Source: Cliona cf. orientalis (lineage: Eukaryota > Porifera > Demospongiae > Clionaida > Clionaidae). From it: a stretch of 64,000 nucleotides of DNA. The translations under genes were made by a program, and so were the position numbers. The stretch covers positions 11,442,087 to 11,506,086 of the forward strand of contig OZ005692.1 of assembly GCA_963930775.1 (NCBI GenBank), in the 5' to 3' direction. Shown piece by piece: positions 13,984-28,000 of this stretch (position 1 is its first letter; every line of letters starts with the position of its first letter). The notes under the pieces are model-generated. The model was not told the origin of the DNA and made no database searches. It saw only the letters and a list, made by a program, of their open reading frames with translations.

Positions 13984-16900
13984 TTTAATTAACACTTCAA
14001 ACAGCATTTATTATAATACCATGATAATCTTTTTTTTTGTTACTGCACTTATTGTTTTACTGTAATTATACACTTTCTCTCTGTCCCCCAAACTCCCTTC
14101 ATTGTCTGCAGTGGCCGGTGCATATTTGTGTAACTCACTCACTCTCACTAACTCTCTCACTTAATTATTATCCACACTGCTATTATAAAACATTAACTTC
14201 AGACATATTATTATTATTATTACAATAATCTTCCCATCATCAAATGACATGATTTGTAATTCCAAAGAATGTTTCTATCAGAGAATTGTCCGTGGTGACC
14301 CTGAGGAGGTGTTTCTCCACAGCACATGCTACTGCTGTGGGTGGCCAGTCACTTTATTAGTATTCAAAAATAAACAGATTCATAGCTTTAATAAAACATT
14401 ATGTCAAACCTCTGGGGCACCAGTATGGCTTCGCCACTGTCACATGCAAACCACTAACTAAATTCACCATACATAATAGTGGTTCCCAGAAAGTAAATTT
14501 GACAGACTAGCTTTAGATCAATCGTTGATTGGTGTGATCACATTTCTATGGCAGTATTAATGATCACGTTTTTGTGCATCACAGGAAATGCAGGCATGAC
14601 TTCTGACCATAGAACTGCATTAATAATCGCTAATGGGCATTAATAACTTTCCCCTCCGTTGATTAGCCAATCACCTGCATCCCTATCCTATCACTTTTAT
14701 GGGATAACTCTTCAGTGATTTTATCTGTTTGCTGTTTTGAAAGTGGTCAATATTAGTTTTCACATGCGTTGAGTGTTGATGATATTTCACAATGATATTC
14801 CCATCATGTAAGCTTCTAGTTTTGACCATTAAAGGATTTACCATACCACACCCTTTGATGGTACACTCCCTCCCTCCCTCCCTCGCTCTCGATTGCCCCA
14901 GGCCTCCATAACAACTTAGGAGAGGTTCGTGATGCCCTCAGGCCAGGCTAAGACCAAGGTACTCCTTTACAAGTTCCTTCAAGTGTTATTATCCAATTAG
15001 TGCAAGCGATGTGGTGGCACTGTCTCACACATTAAGCAAGGACAACTCAATCATGCCCAGCAAATGTATGTCTCTCTCTCATGCACCAAACAATGGGGCT
15101 GAGTTGATGGTCTAGCAAGAACCTCATCTCCCAGGCTTCCAACAGCAGTGGGACAGATGGCAGCAGCTCGTCCCTCAGGCCCTTCCCCCTCTCTCGCTGG
15201 GACGTGACGTGCCTCTAACAACAAGACACATGGTAGCCACTCACCCACCCCATCCCCCTCGCAGGGAACGAGTATCTGGCAACGTGACATAATGATCACA
15301 GACGGAGGGGGACCAAAACAGAACATGCACCAGCCAGTGAGCAGCTGACCAATTAAAGAACAGCCGTCACTCCTAGACAAGTGATTCACATACCACATGA
15401 TTATGCTTGACATGATACGGCTGGATGAAGTTGTTTGATAAGGAGCCAATCCCACACACCAGCTCTTGGGATCTGAAGCTACTGACACCTTGTGTCAACA
15501 TTAGTGGGATATGCATAACAGATAGTTTTGCTAATATGCATTGTATTACATAGCCATACTGCAATAGAGCAATGATATCAGTATATATACCCTTGGCAAT
15601 AATATTATGTAAATCTTTCCCAGACTCAGACACTGCTGTAGCATATACGAATTGACATGTGGTCAGCCGTACTAGCTGTCTAGCTGATGTTATTAAAACA
15701 TGGTACATGGTTAATTTCAGTCAGGCAACAACATGCAAGCAAAAAGATCAGAAATCAGTGACAGCTGTTGAGAGTCATACATCCTGTTAGTGTATACAAT
15801 AACAAAGCGGGTGTGTCCATATTGAGCATGTGAGCATGATGTTGGTTGGGCTCCCCCCCTGCACTTTTAATACCACCAACTCTTAAATACATCAATACTG
15901 ATTTCCTCCACTCCATGAAAACCACACTCTCAAAAGCTGTAGCCCCATCCCTCCCCCTCTCCAAACTATCAAATCACCACTAGTGGCCTGCCTCTGTGCT
16001 GCCTCTGGCGTTAATTGGGCTGTTGGGCTCAGTTTTGAGAATGGCTGTGGAAGGTAAAGGTGAGCGTTCTGAAATTTCCCTCAAAAATCTAACAAGACTA
16101 CATATTATGTCAGATCCATGGTTGCTGCAGTCGGCAGTAGCTGGTATGCAATTACTACAGTTTTATTTCATGTTATTAATACTGTCACTCTTACGCTGCA
16201 CATACTATACATTGCCCAGCAGCTGCTGTTGGCTGTCCAGGGGCTTACTATTCCATGCATAAGCTATGAACGTATTCTGTTACTGATAAAATTTTTAAGA
16301 ATGGAAAAAATTGCAATATTTGGTGTGTGGTTGTCACGGTAACTAGATGTAGGAGTTAGGGCTGCACGCAGTCAGCGTAGGACTGTGCACGCATGGTTGT
16401 GCATAGATTATGATTGGTGGGAGACATTCCAGGCATAACAAGACAAGCAAGCATGAACCACTCTCGTGGCAAATCAGCAAATGTGATACATCAAATACAG
16501 AGAAACAGGTCACAATCAACCAGAAAAAATATTTAGAATAAGGGAAGGGAGAGAGAAAGAGTGCGCATGCGAGTGTTTGATCAAATTACTCAACAAATTT
16601 CTCATCAGCTGATGTATAAGATACATTGGTACCCAACAAATGTTCACCACATGCTTCTATGATTGATACTACAATACCAGCATAGAGAGACCATGGACTG
16701 GACCGGAGGGCTGTGATTAGATCATTTGCAACAGAACGTAAGATTGAGGGAAATAGTAAGTTGAAACAAAGTGGCTTCCTGTATGCATTATTGCAGTGTA
16801 ATGGCTGTCTATTGCCACATGCTCTGTGGCTCTTGCATGCTTGGAATACTTACAAATGGTTGAGGTTTGATTTTTAAGTGAACGCTACTTAAAATACACA

Positions 16901-17659
16901 CCACATACAGTATAGCTTATCACAAGCATAACCCCAGGAGTAATTACTATAACGCCACAAGCAGATCGAGATTGAATCGTGAATGCATTGTCTGTTGAGA
17001 TTGATCTAGGCCTAATTAGCAAGCTCATAACAACGATTTTAATAATTATTATTATTAACTAGCTAAAACAACTTATAGTACAATCATAAACAGATTTCAA
17101 TAATAGCTCGATCCAAGCAGATAATTTCAAACTAAGTTGCACAATATTATTATTGTACCTTCTGTGAGAAATGATCAATTGAGTTGAGTTTTAATTATTC
17201 GTGGGGAACTGCAAACTTCCACTGAACTCCCTTATGTTTGGAGTAAGAGAGTAAGGGGGTGCGGTCTCTCTTCACCAGCGGAGGGAGGCGGAGCAAAGAG
17301 GTGGAGCTTCGCGTACCTGTGTTACCACGATGCCCATGGCAACTAGCAACTGAAGGAGAGGGGGGAGGGGAAAGAGAGAGAGGGAGAGAATGTGTACTAT
17401 TAAATTTTATTAGTAAGCACGACAGAGCTAATCAACTGAATTAAAATTGTAAATTTGTGCGATGTCGTCGACAGTATAAATAAATAAATAATCATTATAA
17501 AGTGTGGGCGTAGCTGGGAAAGGAACTTAGTCATGCTGAAGCGTTACATAGACACAAATGTTTTTAATTATCAGCAGACTATTGAATTAGTAGGGTTGTG
17601 CCCACAATTAATACCAATCAATTAGTCAGTCAATGTAGTGCAGTGTGTGGTATGGGCAC
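13984..17659. other. 3.7-kb stretch without a confident gene
   Basis: I see only short open frames without convincing exon structure. Two segments on the minus strand are flanked by plausible splice sites and could be extra 3' exons of the RGS22-like gene. One is 17349-17317, 33 nt between a Pyr-rich acceptor and a GTACGC donor. The other runs from about 15210 to 15053 and in one frame reads RDELLPSVPLLLEAWEMRFL before a stop. Their phases do not join cleanly, so they are not annotated as exons. The rest is AT-rich with scattered CTCC and GAGA tracts. Confidence 0.4.
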
Positions 17660-20600
17660 CTAGTGATCACTGTCTCTATGGCAAAAATCAAAACTATCTA
17701 ACTTAAGAATGAAATAATATTCCTTCTTACGTGGTGGTAGAGATATGGTAGATCCATCAGGAGGTATGTACTGCTGACAGAACTTGCCCCAGTATGGCAG
17801 CATGTCAACGAACACAGTTCTCTGACAGCGTCCCAGCAAGTCATGGAGTCTCTCAATGTGGCTACGAACCTTCACCTTAGACAGGTTACCAACAGCAGAT
17901 ACAACTTGAACAGCCAATTCAGCAGGTATCGTAACCTGGACGACAGGGAGGGGGGGAGGGAGAGAGAGAAGGGGGGGGGGGGGGTTGCGCAAGTGTGGGT
18001 TGGGGGAGAGGAACAGTTAATCATAAGTCACTAATTTTTGCAAATAAGTGCTAATTTAGGAATCAGGAAAATGGTACCTATATAGACTGAGTGTGGAATA
18101 TCATTTTCCAGGAAATTTGACTGCTACTTATTGTGGGTTGAATTATCCATTTCTGTCAATTTTAATTGATTCTCACAAACTACTCGCGGACAGACCAATA
18201 TCACATTAAGAGGGGAGCTCCTAGTAATAATCAATCAATTACCTTAACCCATGGCGGTGAAGTTGTGTCGAGATACCTGTCGATGAGCGCTTCTCCTTTG
18301 CTTAGCAACACCTGGCCACTAGTGCCACTCTGATACATATTCTGAGAAGATACAAGAAATGTACATTATCATTTCACCGCAAACTGCAATTTTCCCTCCA
18401 CTAATTTGCAGTGGTAATGTAAAAACAGTTGACTATTTATGCTTCAAATTTGCATCACAAAACCACATTTAACTAATAAAGAATGCTTACGCTGAATTTC
18501 TTCACCTCTAACCAGAACGCAACGTTGTTGAGAAGGGTGTTGCGCTGACTCAGCGAAGAGTGTTCCTCCAAGAAGCTGGCAAAGGCCTTGAGTTGGTGAG
18601 ACATTGGACCAGCACTGTTCATCTCAAGAGTCTCTGAGAAATGCTGTACCTCATCACGGACACAGTAGCCAGTGGACAGCTGTATAGGGAGAGAAAGAGA
18701 GAGGGGGGGGGGGGGGAGAGGGGGGGATAGAAAGGAAAGCGAGGGAGGAGGTAGTGTAAATAATTCCCCAATCAGTTGATTTAATGAGCCATTAAACTAT
18801 CAATCCATGCTGACCTTGTAGTTGGGCAACTTCTGTCTGTTGTCGTTGCTGGTAAGGGAGCCGACACTGTCCTTCAACTCTCCACTCTCCATCAAGTATT
18901 GCTCCACTACTTTAGTGAGGCTCCGCCCAGCCATGGCCTGGACGGCCTCCAGGGTGGGCGTGTCCGGCCTCTCAACCTAATATGCACAGAGAATACTAGC
19001 ATAGTAACCTTGGGCCTTAGAGGGAAATTACTGTGAAAAATACAATTTTGAGAATTTATCCTTCAAATGTACATGACACACCTCTTGGTTTGGGTCTAGC
19101 AGTTGTAGCTGAGAACCTGCCAAATCCACATGATGGTCACTGTCTTCAAAGATGAACTTTTGCTGAATTTTGAGAGCCATGGTATCTCTCTTCTTCTTGT
19201 TCTTCTGAGTGAGGCAGGAGGTGACGGCTCTCCAGAGCTGGTAGGTCAGTGACTCCTCCGACAAATCACCACACTCACTCAAAAGATACTCCTCAAACAA
19301 AGAAAGAGTTCTGAAATTATATGAAACAATAATATTATTAAGCTGAGTAATACGGGGGGCAGAGGAGATTTTGTTGATTGGAAATAGCCAAGTATTGAAG
19401 AATTCACCCCACCCCCCCCCCCCCCCCCCCCCACCCCCACCAGCTGAAGCCCTGCAAAGTCTACTCACTGTAGGTCGCGGAGTAGCTCCAATGGAGTTCC
19501 CTCAAGCTCCAGAACGGCCTCACTCTTCTTTCTTCTTCTTTTGATTGTTCGTCTGCTGATCTTCTTCTGAGGCTCCTCCCTCCCCTGCTGATCGATGACA
19601 TCATTCTCTCCGTTCAAACTCCTGCGTAGGTTTAATCAATGCACCATCAAGAATAGAATAATAATTAATGTGTAGCAATATTTACTGTTGATAACTTTCA
19701 TAATCTTCTCGTAGAAATTTAGTCCACAGTCGCTTCAAATCTTGAAGTGTGTTCGCCTAGATAGATAGATAGTGAGGTTTTATGTAAGTGCATACTCTCT
19801 GTAAGTACCAGTGATCAATTCTGCTGTCTTGAAACAAAAAGTAACTGCAATGTTAGGCAACTAAGCCAGCTCCCAAGCATGCAGTGTGGAGTGAGACACA
19901 GTACACAGGGAATTAGAATTAGGGCAGTCATGCAGTGTTCTCCCCAGCATACATAAGGCATGTCGGCCCAACAAGCCTTCAGTACAGAGTTTCCTTTGAT
20001 GTGTGAATGGGGAGATTCCAAAAAGCTTTGATGTGGCCACAGCCTCCACCCAAAGTATGCCCTACTGTCACGCCTTGAATTTTGCTTGGGGAGAACACTA
20101 TTATGAGCCAGGCCATGCAGGCAGACATATGATCATGAGTGATTGCGTCACAGCAAGAGAACAACTTGCTCACTGATATTCAATTTCTGGGAGAGTAAAT
20201 TTTAGTTTCTAGTTGACTATGCCTGTAGGAGTGATGAAATAGGTCAGTAGACAGTGCCTGTGATGCAATGTGTTTACTGGCGGGGCCTGTATACAAATTT
20301 AATACCTCTATTTGTTCCACCATGACCTTTGCACTGTCAGCGTCTGTGTTTTGTAGAGCACACCTACGTCATAGCGTGTGTGTGTGAGTGTGTGCATTGA
20401 ATGACCATTATTAATTTTGGCTGTGCATACAATGTCATGGTATTTTTATTACTATATAACCCTTTGCTGTAGCAAGGGTACCTACCATAGTCCACTGGCT
20501 GTATATTGATGCTGCAGCGTAGCTCCAGGATGACACTGTTTGATGGGATTGTTAGTAGATCCACTGAAGACCGTGGCCCCAGACACTCTCCCTTTCTCCT

Positions 20601-23600
20601 TCACCCTCTCTCTCCCCCTCCCCGCTCCAGACGCCCCTGGGGGATATGGGGGATAATTAGTTTATGATATTTGATATTCAAGAGCGTTGGGTTGTTGGTA
20701 TTTGCCACTCCCAGCCTTTCAAAACTCAACTTAAAATTTCAATTGCTGCTCTTAGACATTGCTAGCAACAGTACAGCTCATACATAACTATGCATGTTGT
20801 ATAAGTTATGTCAGGAATATTACTTCAGCTCTGTACAGTAGCCAGAACAGTTTTATAATAATCTACTAATAGAATATTGACAGGTGTCCATTGATATCGC
20901 TGGAATCTGCCACTCCTAATGATCACACTAGACTAGCTATAGGTAGCAAGCTAGCGAGTCTGCTGTATGGGATAAAAACTCCATTACTAAGGGAAGATCC
21001 TGCCACTCCTCACTATAACATTATTATTACAGTATGCATACACTGATGCTGGCCGACTGGCTATTGGGTAACTGATATACAACTTTATGAAAGTGATCGA
21101 TGTCATCATTGGCTGGCTACAGACAGTTTCAGTATAGCACTGCTGTGATGGTGTGTGCAGGCCACGCCTTAATTATGTCACAGCCTCGTAACTACCAGTC
21201 ACACAGCTGCTGGCATTATGAAAACACTACAAGATTTGCTGTTCTCTCTACCAGACATTACGCCACTCCCAGACGAATGCCGTGATACTGAGGTTAGACA
21301 TTGCAGCTATTATCATAACAATATAATTTACCGTATTTGTTGGGGGCGTGACTGCTGCCCTGTGTTTGATGATGTAATACAGTCCAGACGTTCCAACAGC
21401 CGCGCAGAATCTGCTGGTTGCTCGACACAAACTGATGACTCAGCACTTTATCACAGGCTTCCCACAGCTCCAGCTGAAACTTTGCCATATCAAGCCCCTC
21501 TCTAATTAAAGGAAGACAATTTACCATTGAAATTAAGGGTCTATAATTAATTTTTACTAGATTAGTGTGACATTAATATTAACCTCGTTAAATACTCTTG
21601 AAATGGTGATCCACAGAGAGCATTGTAGCGAAGTCCTTGGATGAAGGGAAGACTTGGGTCACATGACTCCATAGGCTCCACCCCTTTTGTAGCTTGTAGT
21701 GAGTGAGCTGGTGGGACATTAGTGATTGCTGAGTTGAATCTTGGTATCCAGTATGAAGTTAGCTTTAGTATGCACTGGTCCTGGGCATCAGCCATCCAGC
21801 CATCGCCATCAGACAGGCAAACACGGCTACCAACTCCCTACAATAGAAATTGCTACTTCACCACAAGAAATTAATGACTTAATTAGGTTTGTAAGATTCA
21901 TTATAGAAAATTAAAATTCCAAAAATTTTCCATCTCCAAATTCCACAATTATTATGGTGATGGATACACTTTTAAATTAGCCTGAGGCTACTATCATAAT
22001 CATAATTATGTGGATACCGTTCTTTATTGTATCGGCACCCCCAGAGAGAGGGGAGAGAGGGGGGGAGAGAGGAGGGGGGGAGAGGGGAGAGAGGGGGGGA
22101 GAGAGGGGGGAGAGAGGGGAGAGAGGGGGGGGGGGAGGGTCGTGGGGGCAGTTGGTGATGCCATGACTAGTGAATGCATGAGATAAACTCTTGATTGGTT
22201 AATGGTAACCGGCGGCCCCACGCCAGGAGAGGCTCCCCCCACCCCCCCCCACCCCCACCCCCACCCCAGACTCGAGAAGGGAACACTCGAAAGAGAAATG
22301 TGACTAGAGCATTTCAGTTTATCATAGCTTGTCTGATGAAAGAATTAGTGTAATTCATTATAGTGAAGGCAGTGGAATATTCCTTTATTCACATATCAGT
22401 TAACTATTGCGATTATTTGAAATCCTTTGACCGAATCAGACACCAATTGGATTAAAAAATGTTATTCTGGAACTATCAAACCTCTGCATCACGACACCCT
22501 TCCAACAGGTCAAAGTGCATATCTTAACTCAATAACCTTCATTTCAAGGTAATTTTATTATGCTCTAGTTATTCACCTAATTACATGTCTATAGCTGGGA
22601 CCAAATATTATGAGGTACATAATACTTCAACACTTAATTTTGTACAGAGCAACTATATGTGCATGTAAGCTGCTTAGAGAGAGCACTGGCTGATTGTACC
22701 TTAGGGCTATGATTATTTGCGGGCACATAATTATTATTTTAGCGGATTTTGGAAATAGCGCATTTAGCAGGTATACTCATTTCAGCCTTTTTTTCAAAAT
22801 TAACATTCTATTTATTTGAAAATGTTGAAAATTTTAATATTTGAGGATATAATTTTTAGCGAAAATTAGGCAAATCGCTAATTTCACTAAATTTAGTACC
22901 CGCAAACAAAAATTTCCTTAAGATAATTAACTAATTCGCATACCCTTTCACACTGGCAGAGAGAGTAGTAGGTCTTCCTAAGATTCCTAAGCCCCGCCCA
23001 CCAGCCACACCCATCACCTAGCACCTGCCACGCCTCCAGCTGCACCCAAAGGTCGATCATGGTCACTCCCATTGTTGCGGTGAGCCCTGCCTTTAGTCGG
23101 GACATCTGTCGGCAAGACAACAGCCCTCCTCCTCCCCCTCCCTCTCTCCCCGCTGTACGTGAGAGAAAACAAGAAACAATAGGACACATCTGCCAAGACC
23201 AACAATCACACATTAATTTGTCTAATTAATTAAGCGGAGCAGCACCAGGGACGCATCAAAGAATGAGTAATTTGTTCAGTGTGATCATGGAGAACTAGTA
23301 CCACCCCAAACCCCAAAGCACCGAATACAACCGACAGAAATATTGAATTACCAGAACAAGCATGCACTGCTAATTGATTATTAGCAACACTTAACATCCA
23401 GCATACATTGAGTAGGGTCGTTGTCGCAGGTTTCCATGGCAACAGGCTCCTCCCCATTGTTCCAAAGCTCGTCAGGTAGAGTTGATGACATTACACTATC
23501 ATGACTGCCGCTTGTGTTAGCCACACCCCCTGACCCCACCCTTCTTGGCCCATTGGATGATCTTGGATTGGTAGCCGGCTCAAGAGGATCACTGGGTCTC

Positions 23601-24558
23601 CTTCCATTTAGTGCACAGCAAAGACGATACTCAAAATACAGACGAGATCTGGAGGAAAAAAGCACTAATAATAATTATTTATTAATGATACACGTACAAT
23701 AATTATGCACTTTATGTGGTGTGTTGACAATATTAGTTAATCGAATACAACGTATATATGATCATCTGGGGTCTATAAGCCCTTGGTATGATCTAATCTA
23801 ACGTAAGAAATTTACGAATTCTCATAATGTGTATATATGGAGCGATTGACGACCTTTAATTTACCAGAAAAGTGCGCGTTTTTCAAAATTGAAAATTTTT
23901 TCCATACATAGTATTAGATAAAGTACAGTAATAGGGGCAGGGCTCAATAATAGGGAGCATAATTAGTTAGATGTTGAATTCACACCAATTTGTGCTAGTA
24001 TGTTACGTTGTTAACACTATTAACAAAATCTCACTTTATAAAGAAATTCCATCTTCTTTGCAGTGTCCATTCTAGGAGGCTGTACCTCAGCGATGGATCA
24101 ACCCTTCGTTGATGACCTCCTCTCCTGCCACCCATTGCCGGGCAACGCTCAAATATCACCCCTGTGTATTCATCGTAGTACAGAGCCACAGGCCAAACCT
24201 ACTGTATACAAAAAAAAAATTATGATCATAATAATATTATGGCACATGGCCACGGGTGGACGTACAAATTGCACATTGATTTTTATTCCGTCCCCATCCC
24301 AGGCGCATGCATTCATTCTAACATTCGGGTTCAGACATCAAAGCTGGGAATGGGTGTCGATGATATTATTTCTGCGATTTCTGTGCGCGAGATCGGCGCC
24401 GAACATGTACAGCGATATAATTATAATAAAGCGCCACGCGCGCGTATATACGTACACAGGTCTCTCATGCGCGCAAACTCACGTACCTGTACTCTTAGAT
24501 ATTCGTTGAAGAAATCCTTGAGCAGTGAATCTGAACACAGTTTAGCGTCTAGCTCCAT
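17660..24558 (-). CDS. RGS22-like protein with several RGS-type domains
   Basis: Fifteen exons join in frame for about 820 residues: 24558-24487, 24198-24035, 23648-23396, 23105-22944, 21837-21584, 21501-21332, 20636-20486, 20363-20306, 19756-19686, 19621-19469, 19310-19082, 18976-18815, 18679-18491, 18341-18243, 17935 to 17731 or to the stop at 17660. The N-terminus (SDSLLKDFFNEYLRVQ, then YYDEYTGVIFER, then RLYFEYRLC) follows the order at the start of animal RGS22. Three helical segments look like divergent RGS boxes: around FIQGLRYNALCGSPFQEYL, LSLFEEYLLSECGDLSEESL and LKAFASFLEEHSSLSQRN. RGS domains speed GTP hydrolysis by G-alpha, though RGS22 types are poorly understood. Human RGS22 is longer. 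A GTAAGA donor at 17730 leaves open further 3' exons. RGS22 identity is a family-level call. Confidence 0.78.
22045..22139. repeat. purine-only GA/G tract in RGS22-like intron
   Basis: About 95 bp consist of nothing but A and G in (GAGAGGGG)-like units. Read on the gene's strand it is a pure CT/C tract. Such tracts can adopt triplex structures. Confidence 0.85.
22696..22912 (-). mobile_element. short non-autonomous element, copy in RGS22-like intron
   Basis: A 200-bp AT-rich sequence is bounded by TTTGCGGGCAC and GTACCCGCAAAC, which are inverted copies of each other. A second copy in the opposite orientation lies at 26269-26461 and shares most of its length, including a GCGCATTT core. The structure fits a MITE-like DNA element. 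Confidence 0.7.
23739..23900. repeat. dispersed repeat, copy 1 of 2
   Basis: This stretch is matched in reverse orientation by 48418-48566. Shared words include ACGTAAGAAATTTACGAATT-type sequence, ATATATGGAGCGATTGACGA and AACGCGCGTTTTTC-type sequence. I see no long terminal repeats. It is probably a fragment of an uncharacterised transposable element. Confidence 0.65.
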
Positions 24559-25060
24559 GGATAGCGGCTGGGCTCAGCGTATGTGCTTGTTTCTATATAG
24601 CTAGCAAACAAGCAATATGCAATCTTCGCGGAATGTCTCTTCGCAATATAATACGCGATAATTATAATAGTGTGAAGTGATGTTAAATATTTACACTGAT
24701 TTACACTATGACATATATAATTGTATGGCGGAAGATGGGAGATAATAACGCTAATACGGCTGCTATAAAAATCACAGGTCTGATAATAAATAAACTAAAA
24801 TTAATAACACACTCTGCTCTACATTCTAAGTTTCATTACCATGAGATTCTAGTGCTAGCATAGAAATGGAGAGGTCCGGTCCAGTAGTGCGTAGAAGCTA
24901 CTTTTTCTTCACTTTGCTCTTCTTCATCATTTTCATTGGAACTTCTTTCTTACTCTTACTGCTGAACATTTTTGAGGCATTCTTTGCTCTCTGTGAATCA
25001 GAGAGAGGGAGGAAGAGGGGAGAGAGAGAGAAAGAGAGGGGGGGGGGGAGGAGAGTGTGA
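24559..25060. other. intergenic, promoter of the RGS22-like gene
   Basis: Both flanking genes are on the minus strand, so this is the RGS22-like promoter plus the 3' end of the RING-kinase gene. A GA-rich tract is at 25000-25050. No exon is seen. Confidence 0.45.
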
Positions 25061-28000
25061 TCACCAGAATCCATGAAGTTCTTCATCATCGGACGAAACC
25101 TGTTCTCTTTTCTCTGCTTCAGCAATTTCTTTCTTCTCTCTGTCAATATCTAGATCATAGCAAACACACGAGACAAAAATCGCTGACTCAGAGTAATAAT
25201 TGTTAAAATTAATTATAGTTAGTTGATTCCTTACCTAACTTAGTGGGCAGTGACTGTTTAAGTTCTGTCTTCACGTGCTCCAGCTGGCTATAGGGAAATG
25301 ACTCAATGGCTGATTGAATCGCTGGGTGGAGCCTATGTGTGGGTGTGGTCTTCTTCATCGTAGCAGCCCCACTCTCCTTCTCCCCATTGCTCCGAAATAT
25401 CTGCGAGACTCGTTTGACCTTTTCACCTCTCTTCGGTGGCAAAATGGCTAAGACGTGCATGTGTGTGTGTGCAAGAAATACACTTTCAATATCCATGAAA
25501 TATTTTAGACATGAAATATTCACGATTTACAGCATTCCAGTGTCCTTACTTCCTAGAGGGAATGGTGGGCGTGGTTCCACCAGTTCTACGTGCTTCAGCA
25601 GTCGACGATTGAATGATTTGATGAGATTCTGAGTCGTGAACTGAGACACTTCACTCGAGTAGCCATCAACAACATGACCTGAAGGATGAAATTAGCACAC
25701 GCATGTGGATATAAGCATGTATAATTATTATTATAATAATAATAATTATTGTTATAATATTATTATTATAATATGTCTCACCAACTTTGAATGCCCTCTT
25801 CTCTATGGTCACCACTGGTCTTAGTTTGCTGGCCACCTTTCTCCCCGAAGTTCGAACCTGCTCTAAAAGAACACGGCGCTGTGTCGTAACACTACGAGAC
25901 CTCTGGTATGATGGATGTGGGTGTGGCTTGGAGACCAGCGGAGGGGGAGGGGGAGGAGGAGGGGCACCACGGGTCTCAGTTTGAGGCACTGGTGGTGGTG
26001 GAGATCTGCTCAACACTGCCTTGCTCTTGCGCTGTGCCTTCTTACTGACGACCTCTTGTTGGGTGGCAATCTTATTGGTGGGTGGGGCCATTTGCTTCGT
26101 GGGTGTGGCCTTCTTTTTGGCTGGTAGAGCATTGCTTGCTGTCTTTAGGATGGGGCTGCTTCTGTCGACCTGTTTTAGTGAATCCAGAACCACTTGAGGC
26201 GGCCTCTTCTTCACAGGTATGTCTTCACTAATAGCAAAAGATCAACATACAATGCTCAATCAGCACTTTTGTTTGCGGGTACTAAATTTAGCGAAATTAG
26301 CGATTTGCCTAATTTTCGCTAAAAATTGTACCAGCAAATATTAAAATTTTCGAATAAATAGAATGTTAATTTTGAAAAAATCGCTAAACATTTAATGAGT
26401 ACCTGCTAAATGCGCTATTTCCAAAATCCGCTAAAATTAATAATCATAGCCCTAAGGTACCTGATATTTTTGTAGTGGCATACTTTATATTTACTGCAGA
26501 TCACAGTACCTTACTGATATGACTCACATTGGTTTTCTGTAGGTGTTCTCTTTCATCTGCAGCTGTTCCGCTAGCTCTCTGTCTCTCTCAAGCTGAGCCT
26601 CTTGCTCATTCTCTTGAAGCTGTTGAGCTAACTCGTAGTCCGACACATCACTAAACGTTCTCTCTCTCTCCGCTTCTTCATCTTCCTCCTCCAGATCATT
26701 TAGAGGCTCCTCCCACTTTAGCTGTTGCTCTGCCCCTTTCACGAGTCCCATTTCTTTAGCGATGTCGATGAGATTGTCATTGGCAAGGTCGGCCGAGTCA
26801 GTTGCACTCACAAACACAACTCCGAGACTGCAGTAGAGACACGAAAAATATAAAGTACCACAAGTTGTCTAGATGGTATTAATTTTTCAAGCGGGTGTTT
26901 ATGTATGCAGAGGGCTATGGTTCCAATAGTTGGATAGAGTTACCAATTTTAACACATTTTTGGAAATGCTACCACATACCCAGTGTACACAACGGACGAA
27001 TTAGGAATTCACAGCAAATCTAGTAATTTATGCTTACTCATTATCACTGTCAGCCATACTCCTACTACTATTAATACATGTGTACCCATCTTGGTGCTGG
27101 GAGAAGGTCTTACCTATCTTGGTGTTGGACAGAGGGTCTCTTTGCCGCCTCTAGCTTTGGTTTAGGAAGGAGAGTCATCAGTTCAGAAATGACAGCACTC
27201 ACTGAACTTCGAGCAGAGGGATCCCACAAGATGCAGCTAGTATTGGCATTGGGTTGAACAAACACACAATATCATAAGTATTCTCTCTCTAGTAGTTACT
27301 ACTGTAGATCACGAAATTTTTGCTGTTAAAAAAATTTTCGACGACTTTTTCTGACGAAAATTAAATATTTTGTATAATGTATGTCGACCTATACCTACGT
27401 ATTTTGGTTGCTAAAGTCTGGCAACGAAATTTAGACTATGCAAAAAATTTGCAAGCGAAATATTTTACCGGCAAAATATCCCGATCTATGGCAGTATGTA
27501 CCTTTTGATGATTTCTATGATCTTGGGATTTGCTGATGTCGGCATTTCTGGTTGCTGACGCTGTATAGCTACGGCCATCATAACGGCCAATGGCATCATG
27601 TCCTGGAAGGGGACACAGCCATACGCCATCTCATAAAGCACCATCCCCAGACCGTAGACGTCAGCGGGAAATTGATAGCGCTGATTTGACAGAACCTCTG
27701 GAGCAGACCAGTGAACTGTACCAACATTACCTACAGAATTAATCAATAAAATTAGGCATGGAAATATATTACAGCATCAGCAAAAGAATCATGTAAAAAG
27801 TGCCAAAAACTCTATCAACAAACTGGGGAGAATAATTATTGCAATTTGGAACAGCGTATTTAAAAAAAAAGTTTTACCAGTCATTGTTGCCGATTCCATT
27901 CTCATCCTTGCCAATCCAAAGTCACAGAGCTTTGCTGTGCCAGAGGGAGGGGCGCCAGTCAGGAGAACATTCTTACTCTTCAGGTCTCTGTGAAGGATGT

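Noticed and set aside
15051..15708. Overlapping minus-strand open frames of 111-145 codons
   Set aside because: No conserved motif, no good splice links, and overlapping frames. Only a short segment is kept as a possible exon.
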